Assembly: GCA_964017185.1 (NCBI GenBank)
Contig: OZ024874.1
Span: 38,788,721-38,852,720 of the forward strand
Length of the DNA stretch: 64,000 nt
Reading direction: 5' to 3'
Origin: Rugalucina vietnamica
Taxonomy: Eukaryota; Mollusca; Bivalvia; Lucinida; Lucinidae
Positions 10,801 through 24,452 of the stretch are shown piece by piece (position 1 is the stretch's first letter; each line of letters begins with the position of its first letter). The notes below the pieces were generated by a model. It was not told where the DNA came from. It saw only the letters and a program-made list of their open reading frames with translations, and ran no database searches. The translations under genes were made by a program, and so were the position numbers.

Positions 10801-13800
10801 AGCCTTGGCCATCTTGAACAAATCATGCTCTGATTTCACTGACATGACAGCCACTGTAGCCTTGGCCCTCTTGATCAAATCATGCTCTGATGTCACTGAC
10901 ATGACAGCCACTGTAGCCTTGGCCCTATTGATCAAATCATGCTCTGATGTCACCGACATGACAGTCACTGAAGGTTTGAGCCTCTTGATCAAATCATGCT
11001 CTGATATCACTGACATGACAGCCACTGTGGTCTTGGCCATCTTGATCAAATCATGCTCCGATGTCACTGACATGACAGCCTATTAAGGCTTGACCCTCTT
11101 GATCAAATCCTGCTCTGATGTCACTGAAATGACAGCCACTGTGGCCTTGGCCCTCTTGATTAAATCATGCTCTTATGTCACTGCCATGACAGCCACTGAA
11201 AGTTTGGCCCTCTTGATCAAATCATGCTCTGATTCCACTGACATGACAGTCACTGAAACCTTGGCCCTATCGATCAAATCATGCTCTGATGTCACTGACA
11301 TGACAGCCACTGTGGTCTTGGCCCTATTGATCAAATCATGCTCTGATGTCACTGACAAGACAGCCACTGTGGCATTGGCCATCTTACTCAAATCATGCTC
11401 TGATGTCACGGACATGACAGCCACTGTAGCCTTGGTCCTCTTGATCAAATCATGCTCTGATGTCATTGACACGACAACCACTGAAGGCTTGACCCTCTTG
11501 ATCAAATCATGATCTGATGACGCTGACATGACAGCCACTGTGGCTTTGGCCCTCATGATCAAATCGTGCTTTGATATCACCGACATGACAGCCACTGAAG
11601 ACTTGGCCCTCTTGATCAAATCATGCTCTGATGTCAATGACATGACAGCCACTGTAGCATTAGCCCTATTGATCAAATCATGCTGTGATGTCACTGACAT
11701 GACAGCCACTGTAGCCTTGGCCCTATTGATCAAATCATGCTCTGATGTCACGGACATGGCAGCCACTGTAGCCTTGGCCGTCTTGATCAAATCATGCTCC
11801 TATGTAACCGACATGACAGCCACTGAAGGCTTTGCCCTCTTGATCAAATCATGCCCTGATGTCACTGACATGACAGCCACTGAAGGCTTTGCCCTCTTGA
11901 TCAAATCATGCTCTGATGTCACTGACATGACAGCCACTGAAGGCTTGATCCTCTTGATCAAATCATGCTCTTATGTCACTGACATGGCAGCAACTGAAGC
12001 CTTGGCCCCCTTGATCAAATCGTGCTCTGATGTCACTGACATGACAGCCACTGTAGCCTTGGCCATCTTGATGAAATCATGCTATGATGTCACCGACATG
12101 ACAGCCACTGAAGGCTTGGACCTCTTGATCAAATCATGCTATGATGTCACTGACATGACAGCCACTGAGGCGTGGGCCTTTTGATCAAATCAAGCTTTGA
12201 TGTCACTGACATGGCAGCCACTGAGCCTTGGCGCTCTTGATCAAATCATGCTCTTATGTAACCGACATGACAGCCACTGTAGCCTTGACCCTCTTGATTA
12301 AATCATGCTCTGATGTCACTGACATGACAGCCACTGAAGGCTTGACCCTCTTGATCAAATCATGCTCAGATGTCACTGACATGACAGCCACTGTATGCTT
12401 GGCCCTCTTGATCAAATCATGCTCTGTTGTCACTGACATGACAGCCACTGAAGGCGTGGGCATTTTGATCAAATAATGCTTTGATGTCACTGACATGGCA
12501 GCCACTGAAGCCTTGGCCCTCTTGATCATATCATGGTCTGATGTCACTGACATGACAGCCACTGTAGGCTTGGTCCTATTGATCAAATCATGCTCTGATG
12601 TCACTGACATGACAGCCACTGTAGCCTTGGCCCTATTGATGAAATCATGCTCCGATTTCACTGACATGACAGCCAGTGTAGCCTTGGCCCTCTTGGTCAA
12701 ATTATGCTCTGATATCACTGACATGACAGCCACTGTGGCCTTGGCCATCTAAATCAAATCATGCGCTGATGTCACGGACATGACAGCCACTGTAGCCTTG
12801 GCGCTCTTGACCAAAACATGCTCTGATGTCACTGACATGACAACCACTGTAGCCTTGGCCCTCTTGATCAAATCATGCTCTGATGTCACTGACATGACAG
12901 CCACTGTAGCCTTGGCCCTCTTGACCAAAACATGCTCTGATGTCACTGACATGACAGCCACTGTAGCCTTGGCCCTCTTGATCAAATCGTGCTCTGATGT
13001 CACTGACATGACAGCCACTGTAGCCTTGGCCCTCTTGATCAAATCATGCCCTTATGTCACTGACATGACAGTCACTGTGGTCTTGGTCCTCTTGATAAAG
13101 TCATGCTCTCATGTCACTTACATGACAGCCACTGTAGCCTTGGCCATCTTAATCAAATCATACTCTGATGTCACGGACATGACAGCCACTGTAGCCTTGG
13201 CACTCTTGACCAAAACATGCTGTGATGTCACTGACATGACAGCCACTGAAGGCTTGGCCCTATTGATCAAATCATGCTCTGATGTCACTGACACGACAGC
13301 CACTGAAGGCTTGGCCTTATTGATCAAATCATGCTCTGATGTCACTGACATGACAGCCACTGTAGCCTTGGCCCTCTTGACCAAATCATGCTCTGATGTC
13401 ACTGACATGACAGGCACTGTAGCATTGGCCATCTTGATCAAATCATGCTGATGCCACTGACATGACAGACACTGAAGGATTGGTCCTCTTGATCAAATCA
13501 TGCTTTGATGTCACTGACATGACAGCCACTGTGGCATTGGCCCTCTTGATCAAATCATGCTCTGATGTCACTGACATGACAGCCACTGTAGCCTTAGCCC
13601 TCTTGACCGAATCATGCTCTGATGTCACTGACATGACAGCCACTGAAGGCTTGGCCCTCTTGATCAAATGATGCTCTGATGTCACTGACATGACAGCCAC
13701 TGTAGCCTTGGCCCTCTTGATCAAATGATGCTCTGATATCACTGGAATGACAGCCACCGAAGGCTTGGCCTTATTGATCAAATCATGCTCTGGTGTCACT

Positions 13801-14637
13801 GACATGACAGCCACTGTAGCCTTGGCCCTCTTGACCAAATCATGCTCTGATGTCACTGACATGACAGGCACTGAAGGCTTGGCCCTCTTGATCAAATCAG
13901 GCTCTGATGGCACTGACATGACAGCCACTGAAGGCTTGTCCTTATTGATCAAATCATGCTCTGATGTCACTGACATGACAGCCACTGTAGCCTTGGCCCT
14001 CTTGACCAAATCATGCTCTGATGTCACTGACATGACAGGCACTGAAGCCTTGACCCTCTTGATCAAATCATGCTCTGATGTCACCGATAGGACAGCCACT
14101 GAAGGCTTGACCCTATTGATAAAATCATGCTCTGATATCACCGACATGACAACCACTGTAGCCTTGGCCCTCTTTATCAAACCATGCTCTGATGTCACTG
14201 ACATGACAGCCACTGAAGGCTTGGTCCTATTGATCAAATCATGCTCTGATATCTCTGACGTGACTGCCACTGAAGGCTTGGCTCTATTGATCAAATCATG
14301 CTCTGATATCACTGACATGACTGCCACTGAATGCTTGGCTCTATTGATCAAATCATGCTCTGATGTCACTGACATGACAACCACTGTAGCCTTGGCCGTA
14401 TTGATCAAATCATGCTCTGATGTCACCGACATGACAGCCACTGTAGCCTTGGCCGAATTGATCAAATCATGCTGATGCCACTGACATGACAGCCACTGAA
14501 GGCTTGGTCCTCTTGATCAAATCATACTTTGATGTCACTGACATGACAGCCACTGTGGCCTTGGCCCTCTTGATCAAATCATGCTCTGATGTCACTGACA
14601 TGACAGCCACTGTGGCCTTGGCCATCTTGATCAAATT
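7851..14637 (+). repeat. 57-bp minisatellite, about 119 units
   Basis: The unit contains GATGTCACTGACATGACAGC, then CACTGTAGCCTTGG and CCCTCTTGATCAAATCATGC. The array spans 6,787 bp, which is 119 periods of 57 bp. Because 57 is 19 codons, one frame on each strand stays open for long runs. Plus reads a 19-residue unit like DVTDMTATVALALLIKSCS and minus one like MSVTSEHDLIKRAKATVAV. These frames are interrupted repeatedly by stops and by units gaining or losing bases (for example near 8322, 9741 and 13450). The commonest unit difference, GTAGCC against GAAGGC, changes two residues on plus. There is no splice context or start region, so I read it as a minisatellite and not a gene. A block of about 1.6 kb (8.16-9.73 kb) recurs at 10.56-12.18 kb, showing segmental duplication inside the array. 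Confidence 0.9.
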
Positions 14638-14766
14638 GTAAAGAGAACGGAAAATGGGGAAATTTTAATGCGATTTTAACGTTTGACCTCATATGGTTTA
14701 TGACAATGTTTCTGGAGTAGATTTTGACACCTGGTTTTAAAAGATTCATGTATGCAATACATACCT

Positions 14767-15031
14767 GGGCCCTGTTGCATAAAACTCTATTAACTCTTAA
14801 CTGCAGGTTAAAGTCCCAGTTAAGTTAATGGCTGCTTTATTCCTGGTACATTTTTGTCTATGAAAATCAACACTACTGTATTCTTAAAGCTGTCATTAGC
14901 TAATGTAGCTCCAGAGGTACTTTAAAATTGTTTTATGCAGCAGAAAATAAATGCCATCTTTACTAAGAGAGTTCTTGAACTTAATGGCAGCTTAGTGTTT
15001 AATGACAGCTTAAGTTCATACAACAGGGCCC
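14767..15031. mobile_element. MITE with GGGCCCTGTTG ends
   Basis: The left end GGGCCCTGTTGCATAAAAC faces the right end GTTCATACAACAGGGCCC. The interior has inverted words (TTAACTTAACTGGG-like against AGTTAATGGCAGC-like). At 265 bp and non-coding, it is probably a DNA-transposon-derived MITE. Confidence 0.65.
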
Positions 15032-15210
15032 TGTATAATGTCTGTGGAGGTATATAAATGAAATTGAATCATTTCTCATGATCTTTATGAAAAATTGATG
15101 AACAGTACCCATTCGTTTCTTTTTTTTTTGTCGGGTATATTTCACTAATGTGGCCAAATTTTATGTGACCCGTGACAGTGCAATTACTTTGACTGTGCCG
15201 GTTTATAATT

Positions 15211-15445
15211 TGAGCCGCGTCATAAGAAAACCGGTTTTAGCCTATGCGAAAACAAAGGCGCAGATCACCTTCGCATTAACTTCGAAGCTGATCAGCGCCT
15301 TTGTTTTCGCTATACGGATAGTACAATTCCTCCTCTACTTATGTCCAAAATTACAAGCTTCTAACCTTCTTCTGGGACTGTACAAGCCGGTTTGTGTCAG
15401 ACCGGATAGGAACTCCCTAAGACCGGTTTTCTCGCGTCGCGGGTC
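15211..15445 (+). mobile_element. GAGCCGC-ended hairpin MITE, family B (copy 5)
   Basis: It begins TGAGCCGCGTCATAAGAAAA and ends TTTTCTCGCGTCGCGG. The core AAAGGCGCAGATCACCTTCG..TTCGAAGCTGATCAGCGCC lies near the left end. It sits just beyond the predicted 3' end of RPTP-1. Confidence 0.75.
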
Positions 15446-15585
15446 GTATATTGGCATTTGTGGATCGAAGTGCTTCAAATATTCATGTTTTCAACAATGA
15501 TATCCTATTACGATAAACAAGACATACCCATGCGATTCACGTGACACTGGAAAAATGTCTTACGCAAGTAGGTACATATGTCCCT

Positions 15586-15591
15586 TTTATT
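15586..15591 (-). promoter_or_regulatory. Candidate polyadenylation signal for RPTP-1
   Basis: AATAAA on the minus strand, about 180 nt downstream of the stop in the distal terminal exon (15770). It is the first such hexamer I noticed there. Chance occurrence in AT-rich DNA is possible. Confidence 0.35.
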
Positions 15592-15769
15592 TAGTTTACA
15601 AAACGTAATCACGTGAGACAAACCGGCACGGTCAAAGCGTTTTGCTTTACTATAGAAACGCTAAATAAGCAAACAATGCTAAATATACATTTAGTTCGCA
15701 TTGTATATGGGCGCATCAATTGTTTCCCCGCACAATTATGTCTATATCAGTGGCGACTCGTTGAATTCT

Positions 15770-15840
15770 TCATTCTGATTCCCCAAAGAAAGCATGGTTG
15801 TTGAAGCAGTGTTGGAGTTGTTCTGAATGTGCATACTGAC
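15770..15840 (-). CDS. RPTP-1 alternative terminal exon, distal
   Basis: The acceptor TTTTTCAG precedes GTCAGTATG. Entered in phase 1, as left by the exon at 21334-21415, it reads [20 protein letters not shown] and then three residues and TGA at 15770-15772. The core FNNHAF is shared with the exon at 16094-16206, and it aligns with YENTAF in the last exon of RPTP-2. The shared core and shared phase mark these as duplicated terminal exons. Which one is used, or whether both are, is not visible. Confidence 0.6.
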
Positions 15841-18800
15841 CTGAAAAACGTAGAACATGACGTGATGGTATCAGAATGATTATGAAGGGAAAAGCGTGTA
15901 AGTCACATGTCATTGAAAAGTATTTGATTGTTTTAATTTTCGTGTAAAATTACCCACAAAATTCACTATAAAGATCACAATATATAGTGAACGATAGCAG
16001 TTACACTAAAGTACCTAGATATGTAAAAGCCAAAGTCCTTATCAAAATCTTAGTTGAGGTAGCGATGTGTCTGAATGAGAATGGACAACTTTATCAGAAA
16101 AAAACACACCACAAAAGCCCTTGATAAAAAGTATAGAAACTGCCTGCCTTTTGAAAAGCGTGATTGTTGAAGGAGATTGGTCCGTTTGTAGAGTACGAAT
16201 ACTGGCCTGAAAAACACATCATACTTTATTATTGTAATATGACAATCTCATTTTGGCTTTTACATAGTAAGCACATTGGTTGCATGTAAATTGCAAGATT
16301 TAATTTATACATGAACGATATATTCTACACCCTGTTTATACACATGTAGGCATTTATTATTCAAATTATTTGTTTTAGATGTAATAAGATACTTGTCAGA
16401 TACTTTCATTTTTTTTTATTTCAATTACTGTTAAAACGGTATGCATAATGTATCCCATTATAATTATCCGGGAGAATAAACGGCATTATAAATTCGTTTC
16501 CAATTTGAAAGTTTGAAATAAAATGTAGATTAAACTGTGCATGGAAATAGGATATTCCCATTTGTTGATACACATAAAACATAGTAAAAACAATCTCTTC
16601 TATAACAAGTAGCCCAAGGGCAACGATCGCTCACCTGAGAGTCAACAAGTACAGTCACTGGACAAAGTGTTGTTTTTTTTACCATATATGGGTATAACGG
16701 CCATCTTGGTCATGTTTCAGGTCTGTCTATGGCTGCAATAGTTTTCATTGGATCATTGGTCCTATAAACACTTACTTGAGACCTAGTTGTCACTTTTCCC
16801 ATGTAAAAGCCTATGTTTCCAAAACTGACCTTGACCTAAAATTATCACACACCTTCACGAACTCCAATAGTTATCCTTGTTACTACCAAGAATGAAGATC
16901 TGATCAATATTGAAGATGCTGGAGTGGCCACAACACTAAAAATTGATTTTTCAAACATTCAAGGGCAGCTAACTTCGCAGTCCAGGGTCGAATCTGGCTC
17001 AAATTCGAACTCATCCAAGATGTTATTGTTATCCTTGTTACTTCCAAGAATGAAGAAGATCCGATCAAAATTGAAGGCGCTAGAGTGGCCACAATACAAA
17101 ATATTGATTTTTCAAACACTAAAGGGCAGCTAACTCCGCAGTCAGAGGTCGGATCTGGCCGAAATTCAAATTCATCCTAGATATTGTAGTTATCCTTGTT
17201 ACCTGTAAGAATGAAGAAGATACACTGAAAAACAAAGATGCTAGAGTGGCCACAACACAAAAAAAAAAATGATTTTTCAAACATTCAAGGGCAGCTAACT
17301 CCGCAGTCCAGGGTCGAATCTGGCTAAAATTTGAACTCATCCAAGATCTTATAATTATCCTTGTTACTTCCAAGAATGAAGAAGATCCGATCAAAATTGA
17401 AGGCGCTAGAGTGGCCACAATACAAAATATTGATTTTTCAAACACTAAAGGGCAGCTAACTCCGCAGTCAGAGGTCGGATCTCGCCAAAATTCCAATTAA
17501 GCAGAGATATTGTAGTCATCCTTGTTACCTGCAAGAACGAAGAAGATTCACTGAAAAACAAAGATGCTAGAGTGGCCACAACACAAAAAATTGATTTTTC
17601 AAACATTCAAGGGCAGCTAACTCCGCAGTCCAGGGTCGAATCTGGCACAAATTCGAACTCATCCAAGATGTTATGGCTATCCTTGTAACTTCCAAGAATG
17701 AAGAAGATCCGATCAAAATTGAAGGCGCTAGAGTAGCCACAATACAATATATTGATTTTTCAAACACTAAAGGACAGCTAACTCCGCAGTCAGAGGTCGG
17801 ATCAGGCCGAAATTCGAATTCATCCTAGATATTGTAGTTATCCTTGTTACCTGCAAGAATGAAGAAGATCCAAATAAAATGAAGGAGCTAGAGTGGCCAC
17901 AACACTAAATATTGATTTTTCACACAGTCAATGGCAGATAACTCGCAGTCAAGGATCGGATCTGGCTGAAATTCGAACTCATCCGATATCTTATGGCTAT
18001 CCTTGTTACTTCCAAGTATGAAGAAGATCCGATCAAAACTAAAGGCGCTAGAGTGGCCACAACACAAAATAATGATTTTTCAAACACTCAAGGGCAGCTA
18101 ACTCCGCAGTCAGAAGTTGAATTCGAACCCATCCAAGATATTATAGCTGTTCTTGTTACCTGCAAGAATGAAGAAGATCCGAATAAAAATGAAGGCGCTA
18201 GAGTGGCCACAACACTAAATATTGATTTTTCACACAGTCAAGGGCAGATAATTCCGGAGTCAAGGGTCAAATCTAGCTGAAATTCGAACTCATCCGAGAT
18301 GTTATGGCTATCCTTGTTACTTCCAAGTATGAAGAAGATCCGATCAAAATTGAAGGCGCTAGAGTGGCCACAACACAAAATAATGATTTTTCAAACACTC
18401 AAGGGCAGCTAACTCCACAGAGGTCGGATCTGGCTGAAATTCGAACCCATTCGATATATTATGGTTGTTACCTGGAAGAATGAAGAAGATCCAATGAAAA
18501 ATAAAGGCGCTAGAGTGGTCACAACATTTTTCCCATTATAAGTCTATGGGGATTTTTCCAGAGACTCAAGGGCAGCTAACTCCGCAATCTGAGGTCGAAC
18601 CTGACCGAAATTCGAACTCATCCGAGATGTTATGGTTGTCCTTGTTACCTGCAAGAATGAAGAAGATCCAATCAAAAATGAAGTTGCTAGAGTGGCCACA
18701 ACATTTTTCCCATTATAACTCAATGGGAGCTATCTGTTGCCATGGAAACCAGAGTTCTGATCCGACCTGGCCCAAAACCTAATACAACCTTTCCCCCTCC

Positions 18801-21800
18801 TCAATGCTGCTTCATGTAAAATCTGACTGCAATCGGCCAGCTAGTCTCAGAGATATTCAAGATTGAAAGTGTGAACGCACAGACGCACGCACGGACGGAT
18901 GACGGCTCGACTACCATACTATAAGCTCACCTTGTGAGCCTTCGGCTCAGGTGAGCTAAAATGTTGTGTATGGATAATAAGGTGTATAGCACGGCTATGA
19001 CTATTTTACATTTTCCATAGCAAAAAGTTTCATCAAGGGCATTGGGTTCGAATTCCTAAATTTTAATTTGCATATTGCTATCAACTTAATAAACTTTGTA
19101 CAGTTAATTGATGTTGATTTCTCTTTTCAAAATTTCACTGGTCCATGAAAATAATGAAACGGACCAATGTGATTGTTTGACAGCTTTTTGCTATTTTAAA
19201 GAAATGAACATTGTTTCTATATTTCAATAGCACCTGGATTACTATTGTAGACTGTCAATTTCTTGTCTGACAACTGATTTTGAGATGTCTGAAACTTGTG
19301 AATTGCTAAGCTAGTAGTTGCGCAGTTGTAAAACGAAATTCGCTCTGAACACAACTTTTGGGAACTTTATTCATTAATCGATTTTAGTATTTTTTTTGCA
19401 ATAATAGTTGAACTTTCTGGATTATTTATATTTTTTACAAAATGAGTAAAAAGTGCCACCGTTAACATACCACTAATCGCAAAATTTACTTTTTAGCTCA
19501 CCTGAGCCGAAGGCTCACAAGGTGAGCTTACAGTATGGTAGTCGAGCCGTCGTCCGTCCGTCCGTGCGTCCGTCCACATTTTCAAACTTAAATATCTCGA
19601 AGACAACGAGGCCAATCATGATCAAATTTTATCTAAAGCATCATTGAGGAGGGGGAAAGGTTACATCAGGTTTTGGGCCAGGTCGGATCAGAGCTCCATG
19701 GCAACAGATAGCTCCCATTGAGTTATAATTGGGAAAATGTTGTGGCCACTCTAGCAACTTCATTTTTGATTGGATCTTCTTCATTCTTGGGAATAACAAT
19801 AACAACCATAACATCTCGGATGAGTTCGATTTTCGGCTAGGTTCGACCTCAGATTGCGGAGTTAGCGGCCCTTGAGCGTCTGGAAAAATCCCCATAGACT
19901 TATAATGGGAAAATGTTGTGGTAACTCTAGCGCCATTATTTTTCAATGGATCTTCTTTATTCTTGCAGGTAACAAGGACAACTAAAATATGTCGGATGGG
20001 TTCGAATTTCAGCTAGATCTGACCTCTGACTGTCGAGTTAGCCGCCCTTGAGTGTTTGAAAAATCATTATTTTGTGTTGTGGTCACTCTGGCGTCTTCAA
20101 TTTTGATCGGATTTTCTTCATACTTGGAAGTAGCAAGGATAGCCATAACATCTCAAATGAGATCGAATTTCAGCCAGATCGGACCCTTGACAGCAGTTAT
20201 CTGCCATTGACTGTGTGAAAAATCAATATTTGGTGTTTTGGCCACTCTAGCGCCTTCATTTTTATTCGGATGTTCTTTATTCATAGAAGTTACAAGGACA
20301 TCTATAACATCTCTGATGAGTTCAAATTTCGACCAGATCTGACCTCTGACTGCGGAGTTATCTGCCCTTGAGTGTTTGAAAAATCAATATTTTGTGTTGT
20401 GGCTACTCTAGCGCCTTCAATTTTGATCGGATCTTCTTCATAATTGGAAGTAAAAATGATAGCCATAACATCTCGGATGAGTTCGAATTTCAGCCAGATC
20501 CGACCCTTGTCTGCAGAGTTATCTGCCCTTGACTGTGTGAAAAATCAATATTTAGTGTTGTGGCCACTCTAGCGCCTTCTTTTTTATTCCGATCTTCTTT
20601 ATTCTTAGAAGTAACAGAGACATCCATAATATCTCGGATGAATTCGAATTTCGACCAGATCCGACCTCTGACTGCAGAGTTAACTGCCCTTGAGTGTTTG
20701 AAAAATCAATATTTTGTGTTGTGGCCCCTCTAGCATCTTTGTTTTTCAGTGGATCTTCTTCATTCTTGCAGGTAACTACAATATCTCGGATGAATTCGAA
20801 TTTCGACCCAATCCGACCTCTGACTGCGGAATTATCTGCGCTTGAGTGTTTGAAAAATCAATATTTTGAGTTGTGGCCACTATAGCGTCTTTGTTGTTCA
20901 GTCGATCTTCTTCATTCTTGCAGGTAACACGAATAACTACACTATCTCGAATGAGTTCGAATTTCGGCCAGATCCGAACTCTGACTGCGGAGTTAGCTGC
21001 CCTTTAGTGTTTGAAAAATCAATAGTTTGTATTGTGGCCACTCTAGCTCCCTCAATGGTACCACTCTCAGGTGAGCGATCGTTGCCCTTGGGCTACTTGT
21101 TTTAAATGCATTATTGAAAGTAAAAGAATATCACGTCCAACTGCCAGCATTCCTGCAAGACAATTGTGATGTTCAGGGAAGTGCGTTTGTTATGCCCTGC
21201 GCAGAGAGTATTGGTACATGAAGTTAATATAAAGGTACCATAAAGAAAACTATCGTTTTTGCAAGTAAACTTTATAATGTTTAGAGTCGTTCAATATTGC
21301 CAAGGCGTGTTAATAAGATTGAGAGCCGCTTACGAGCATCGTCTTCTTCATCTTCTTGATCTTCTTCCAACGTGATGAAATGTTTGATGCACTCATACAC
21401 GTATATGAACTGGTCCTGGAATTTATTTCCATTAATTGATCATGATTGATTTAGTAGTCAAGTTGATAATTTGATACAAGAAAGTGCTTATAAATGGTTT
21501 GTAAACAAGCTTTAAACGAAAATAATGTAGACGTGTAATAAGAGTTACACGTATGTTATCATTTACTTTCGCCACTGATTTAGGTTATAAATATAAATGA
21601 ATGTCTGTTCCTATTGAGTAAGTACATTCTGTCTATTCATATTTATCTGTGACGTTAGTCTACGATGAAAGATTTCCGATTTGCAATTATACATGTATAT
21701 CAGGTATTTAGTGTAATATACACTGAAAAAAAAGTTATAAGAAGCCGCCTTATATTTTTTCCTTCTATTACAGAAAGTAAAATACGATCAATTACAATTC

Positions 21801-24409
21801 ATGGTCATATGAATAAACCAATGTCTAACAGTGACTCTGTGAGTCTGTGTGATACTTTTCACACAGACAAAACATGAGTAAAGGTACCCTCAATTACCCT
21901 CAATTCAAAAAGTCACACTTTATTAACATCAAATTAAATGTCATATTACGACGTTTTTTTTTATATATTTTAATTTATTTGAATGTGTTATTGACTGCTA
22001 CGATGTATGATAAAATCATGTTATATGTGTTGCTGCAATAAGAATTTTCGTTTCAGTTTTGTAAATGCAAGAAGACAGCAACATAAATAACAGGAATTCA
22101 GCTTTTTGTATGAAATTTGCATACAAACTTTGTTCTTCTCTGGTTGCATTATTAGCAGCAGCACGGCATTGAAATTTTCAGCGATTATTTATGTTTAATA
22201 CTTGACTCTGATAGATTATGAAAATATTAAAAATCGTCCACAGATTTTGTTTTTTTTTTTTGGTCGTTAAAATTTGGAATTGAAACTGGAAGTGTGCGGC
22301 AGTCGTGACCTGTTTGTCCTCGAAAATCGTATAATACAGCTCTTTCGATGTATATTTCTCTTTTCCAGGCCTCAAAAAGTGAATTTATAGGGTTTAACAT
22401 GTTTAAGAGGTACATTGTTGATTTTTCAAAAAATCTCGAAAATAGCGATTTTTTAAAAATGCGTAAAGAATTTATAAGTTGAGAAAATTCGAATGTTTGA
22501 TGTTTTTCCAACCTGGAATGGCCCCTTTGATGACACCCGTTCCTTATTTCAATAAATTTTGCGCTTTAACCAATTTTTATTCAAAAACACTGATTTTTGC
22601 ACTTTTACACGAAAAACGCGTTTAGTGAAAGAAAATTATTTCTTAACACTTTGTAACTTTACTTACTTGAAAGACACGTCTTTAGACAAAAAATCATTCA
22701 ATTTTGCTCATGGCTTATAAATTAAAAATGAGTTTGAAAAGTGGCCTCTTATAACTTTTTTTCAGTGTATATATATACATGTATGCACCAGATAAGTGTC
22801 AAAGTGGCACTTTACATAGTGTAAGAACAATCATTGTCGAGTGCTAATTTGAACCGAAATAGATTTGAAGACACCTGTAATACATTTTTATATCTTCCGA
22901 TCTGATGATTAATAACACGATGGAAGTACATTTAGATTTACATCTATTATATTCCTTTTGCTTTCTGTTTTGATTAATTCTAACTATTAAGAATAAATCA
23001 AAAGACATATTCACCAAAGTTTTGACCACATTTCCTCTGTATTGTCTCATATCTAGAATAACCGAGTAAACGTCTACACAGTCATGGTCTTTGATATGCT
23101 GCAGGAGTCTGTCGACGGCAATATATGTTCCTGTTCGTCCAACACCAGTGCTATAAGACGAAATATTAATGTGACGCACATTCTGAGACAATTTTTGAAA
23201 GAATAAAGCATAAGCATCTGTCGAATTATCAGAGGTCACCGTTACGTTTCTATCAATTTGAATCATCATATGAATAATGTCTACAAAAAAATCATAGCGT
23301 TGTCTATATAGGCTATGGTGCGTCTTAAATTCTAGTTAATCGACTTCGGACAAAGATACTTGCGTATAAGACAAAGTAAGGACGCTGTATGCGACATCTT
23401 CGTTAATCCAAAATTACTGTTCAGTGATAATGATAAGTCTATGTGATTTGACATTATCTTCAATGAACATTTGGCAAGTATTGCTCTTCACTGATTCAAG
23501 AAAAGCATCGTGGTGAAATAGATTTACTCTAAGTTTTGATAATATGTGAGCCGCCTCATGGGAAAACCAACAGTCTGCATAGGCGAAAACAAAGGCGCAG
23601 ATCAGCTTCGCGGTAACCGCGAAGATGATCAGAGCCTTTGTATTCGCTGCTCGGATAGTACAGTTCCTCTTCTACTTAAATCCGAATTTTCAAGATTCTA
23701 TCTCTTTTCTGTGACTGTACAGGTCGGTTTGTGTCGGACCTGGTCGGAAACCACATGTTGGTTTTCCTACGAGGCGGCTCATGTCCTTGACAAGGAACAG
23801 CCTGACCGTCTTGCTGTTGACAATGATGATAAAGCACTATCAACCAGCCAGCCATTTTATATTCGGTGCATATTACCTGCAATGTACTACGATTTGCCGG
23901 GGATCATACTGTCGAACCATAGTGACAAAGTTTAGAAATGGCCAGTATCTTTTAGGACACCCATGTTCAGGCCATCGCATGAAATGTATTTGTGTAACGA
24001 TCCTTGTTTCTTCACCCTATGAATTGTATAAAAATGGCTTTTATAAAGTAGTTTAAATAAAAAGTAAAACTGAGATCCTTTTAAGATCAGTGTTAAGTAT
24101 ATATTAATGAGAAAAGGGATGGGTCATACCGCGGTTTCAGCAACTAACCTTTAGATTTAGCAACATGGAGCCAAAGTGAAGTACAGTAAATACAACTTTC
24201 ATATGGTAGTCAATGCAAAGACTAATTTAAACCTAACTAACTCCACTGTCAAACAACAATAATTATTACAGATGATCATGATCTTTTAGCGTGTACGAAA
24301 TATCTCACCGCGACAGAAAATAATCATGAACAATAAAAGATTACGTAAATGACTCCAGACATAAAATTAATCATTTTTACTAAGACGACTTGGCACAAAA
24401 GTGCTTTCT

Positions 24410-24452
<43 letters not shown>

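Noticed and set aside
8332-14475. Long ORFs of 140-346 codons on both strands in the 7.9-14.6 kb region as protein genes
   Set aside because: They are the 57-bp repeat translated in its open frames. They exist on both strands, are broken repeatedly, and unit differences are often nonsynonymous.
7851-14637. CRISPR array
   Set aside because: Units are directly adjacent with no unique spacers, in an intron-containing eukaryotic sequence.
16904-21105. Small ORFs in the 16.9-21.1 kb region as genes
   Set aside because: All repeat with the ~160-bp core of the pearl-like elements and show no domain or splice context.
15446-21333. A second (D2) PTP domain downstream of the first in RPTP-1
   Set aside because: No second set of KNRY, ATQGP, WPD or HCxxGxGR motifs on minus. 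The tail exons close the frame. The same holds for RPTP-2 below 50007.
23151-23546. A second WPD exon in RPTP-1 matching exon B of RPTP-2
   Set aside because: No TGGCC-containing exon or PTP-like peptide on minus between the WPE and signature exons; only a MITE is found there.
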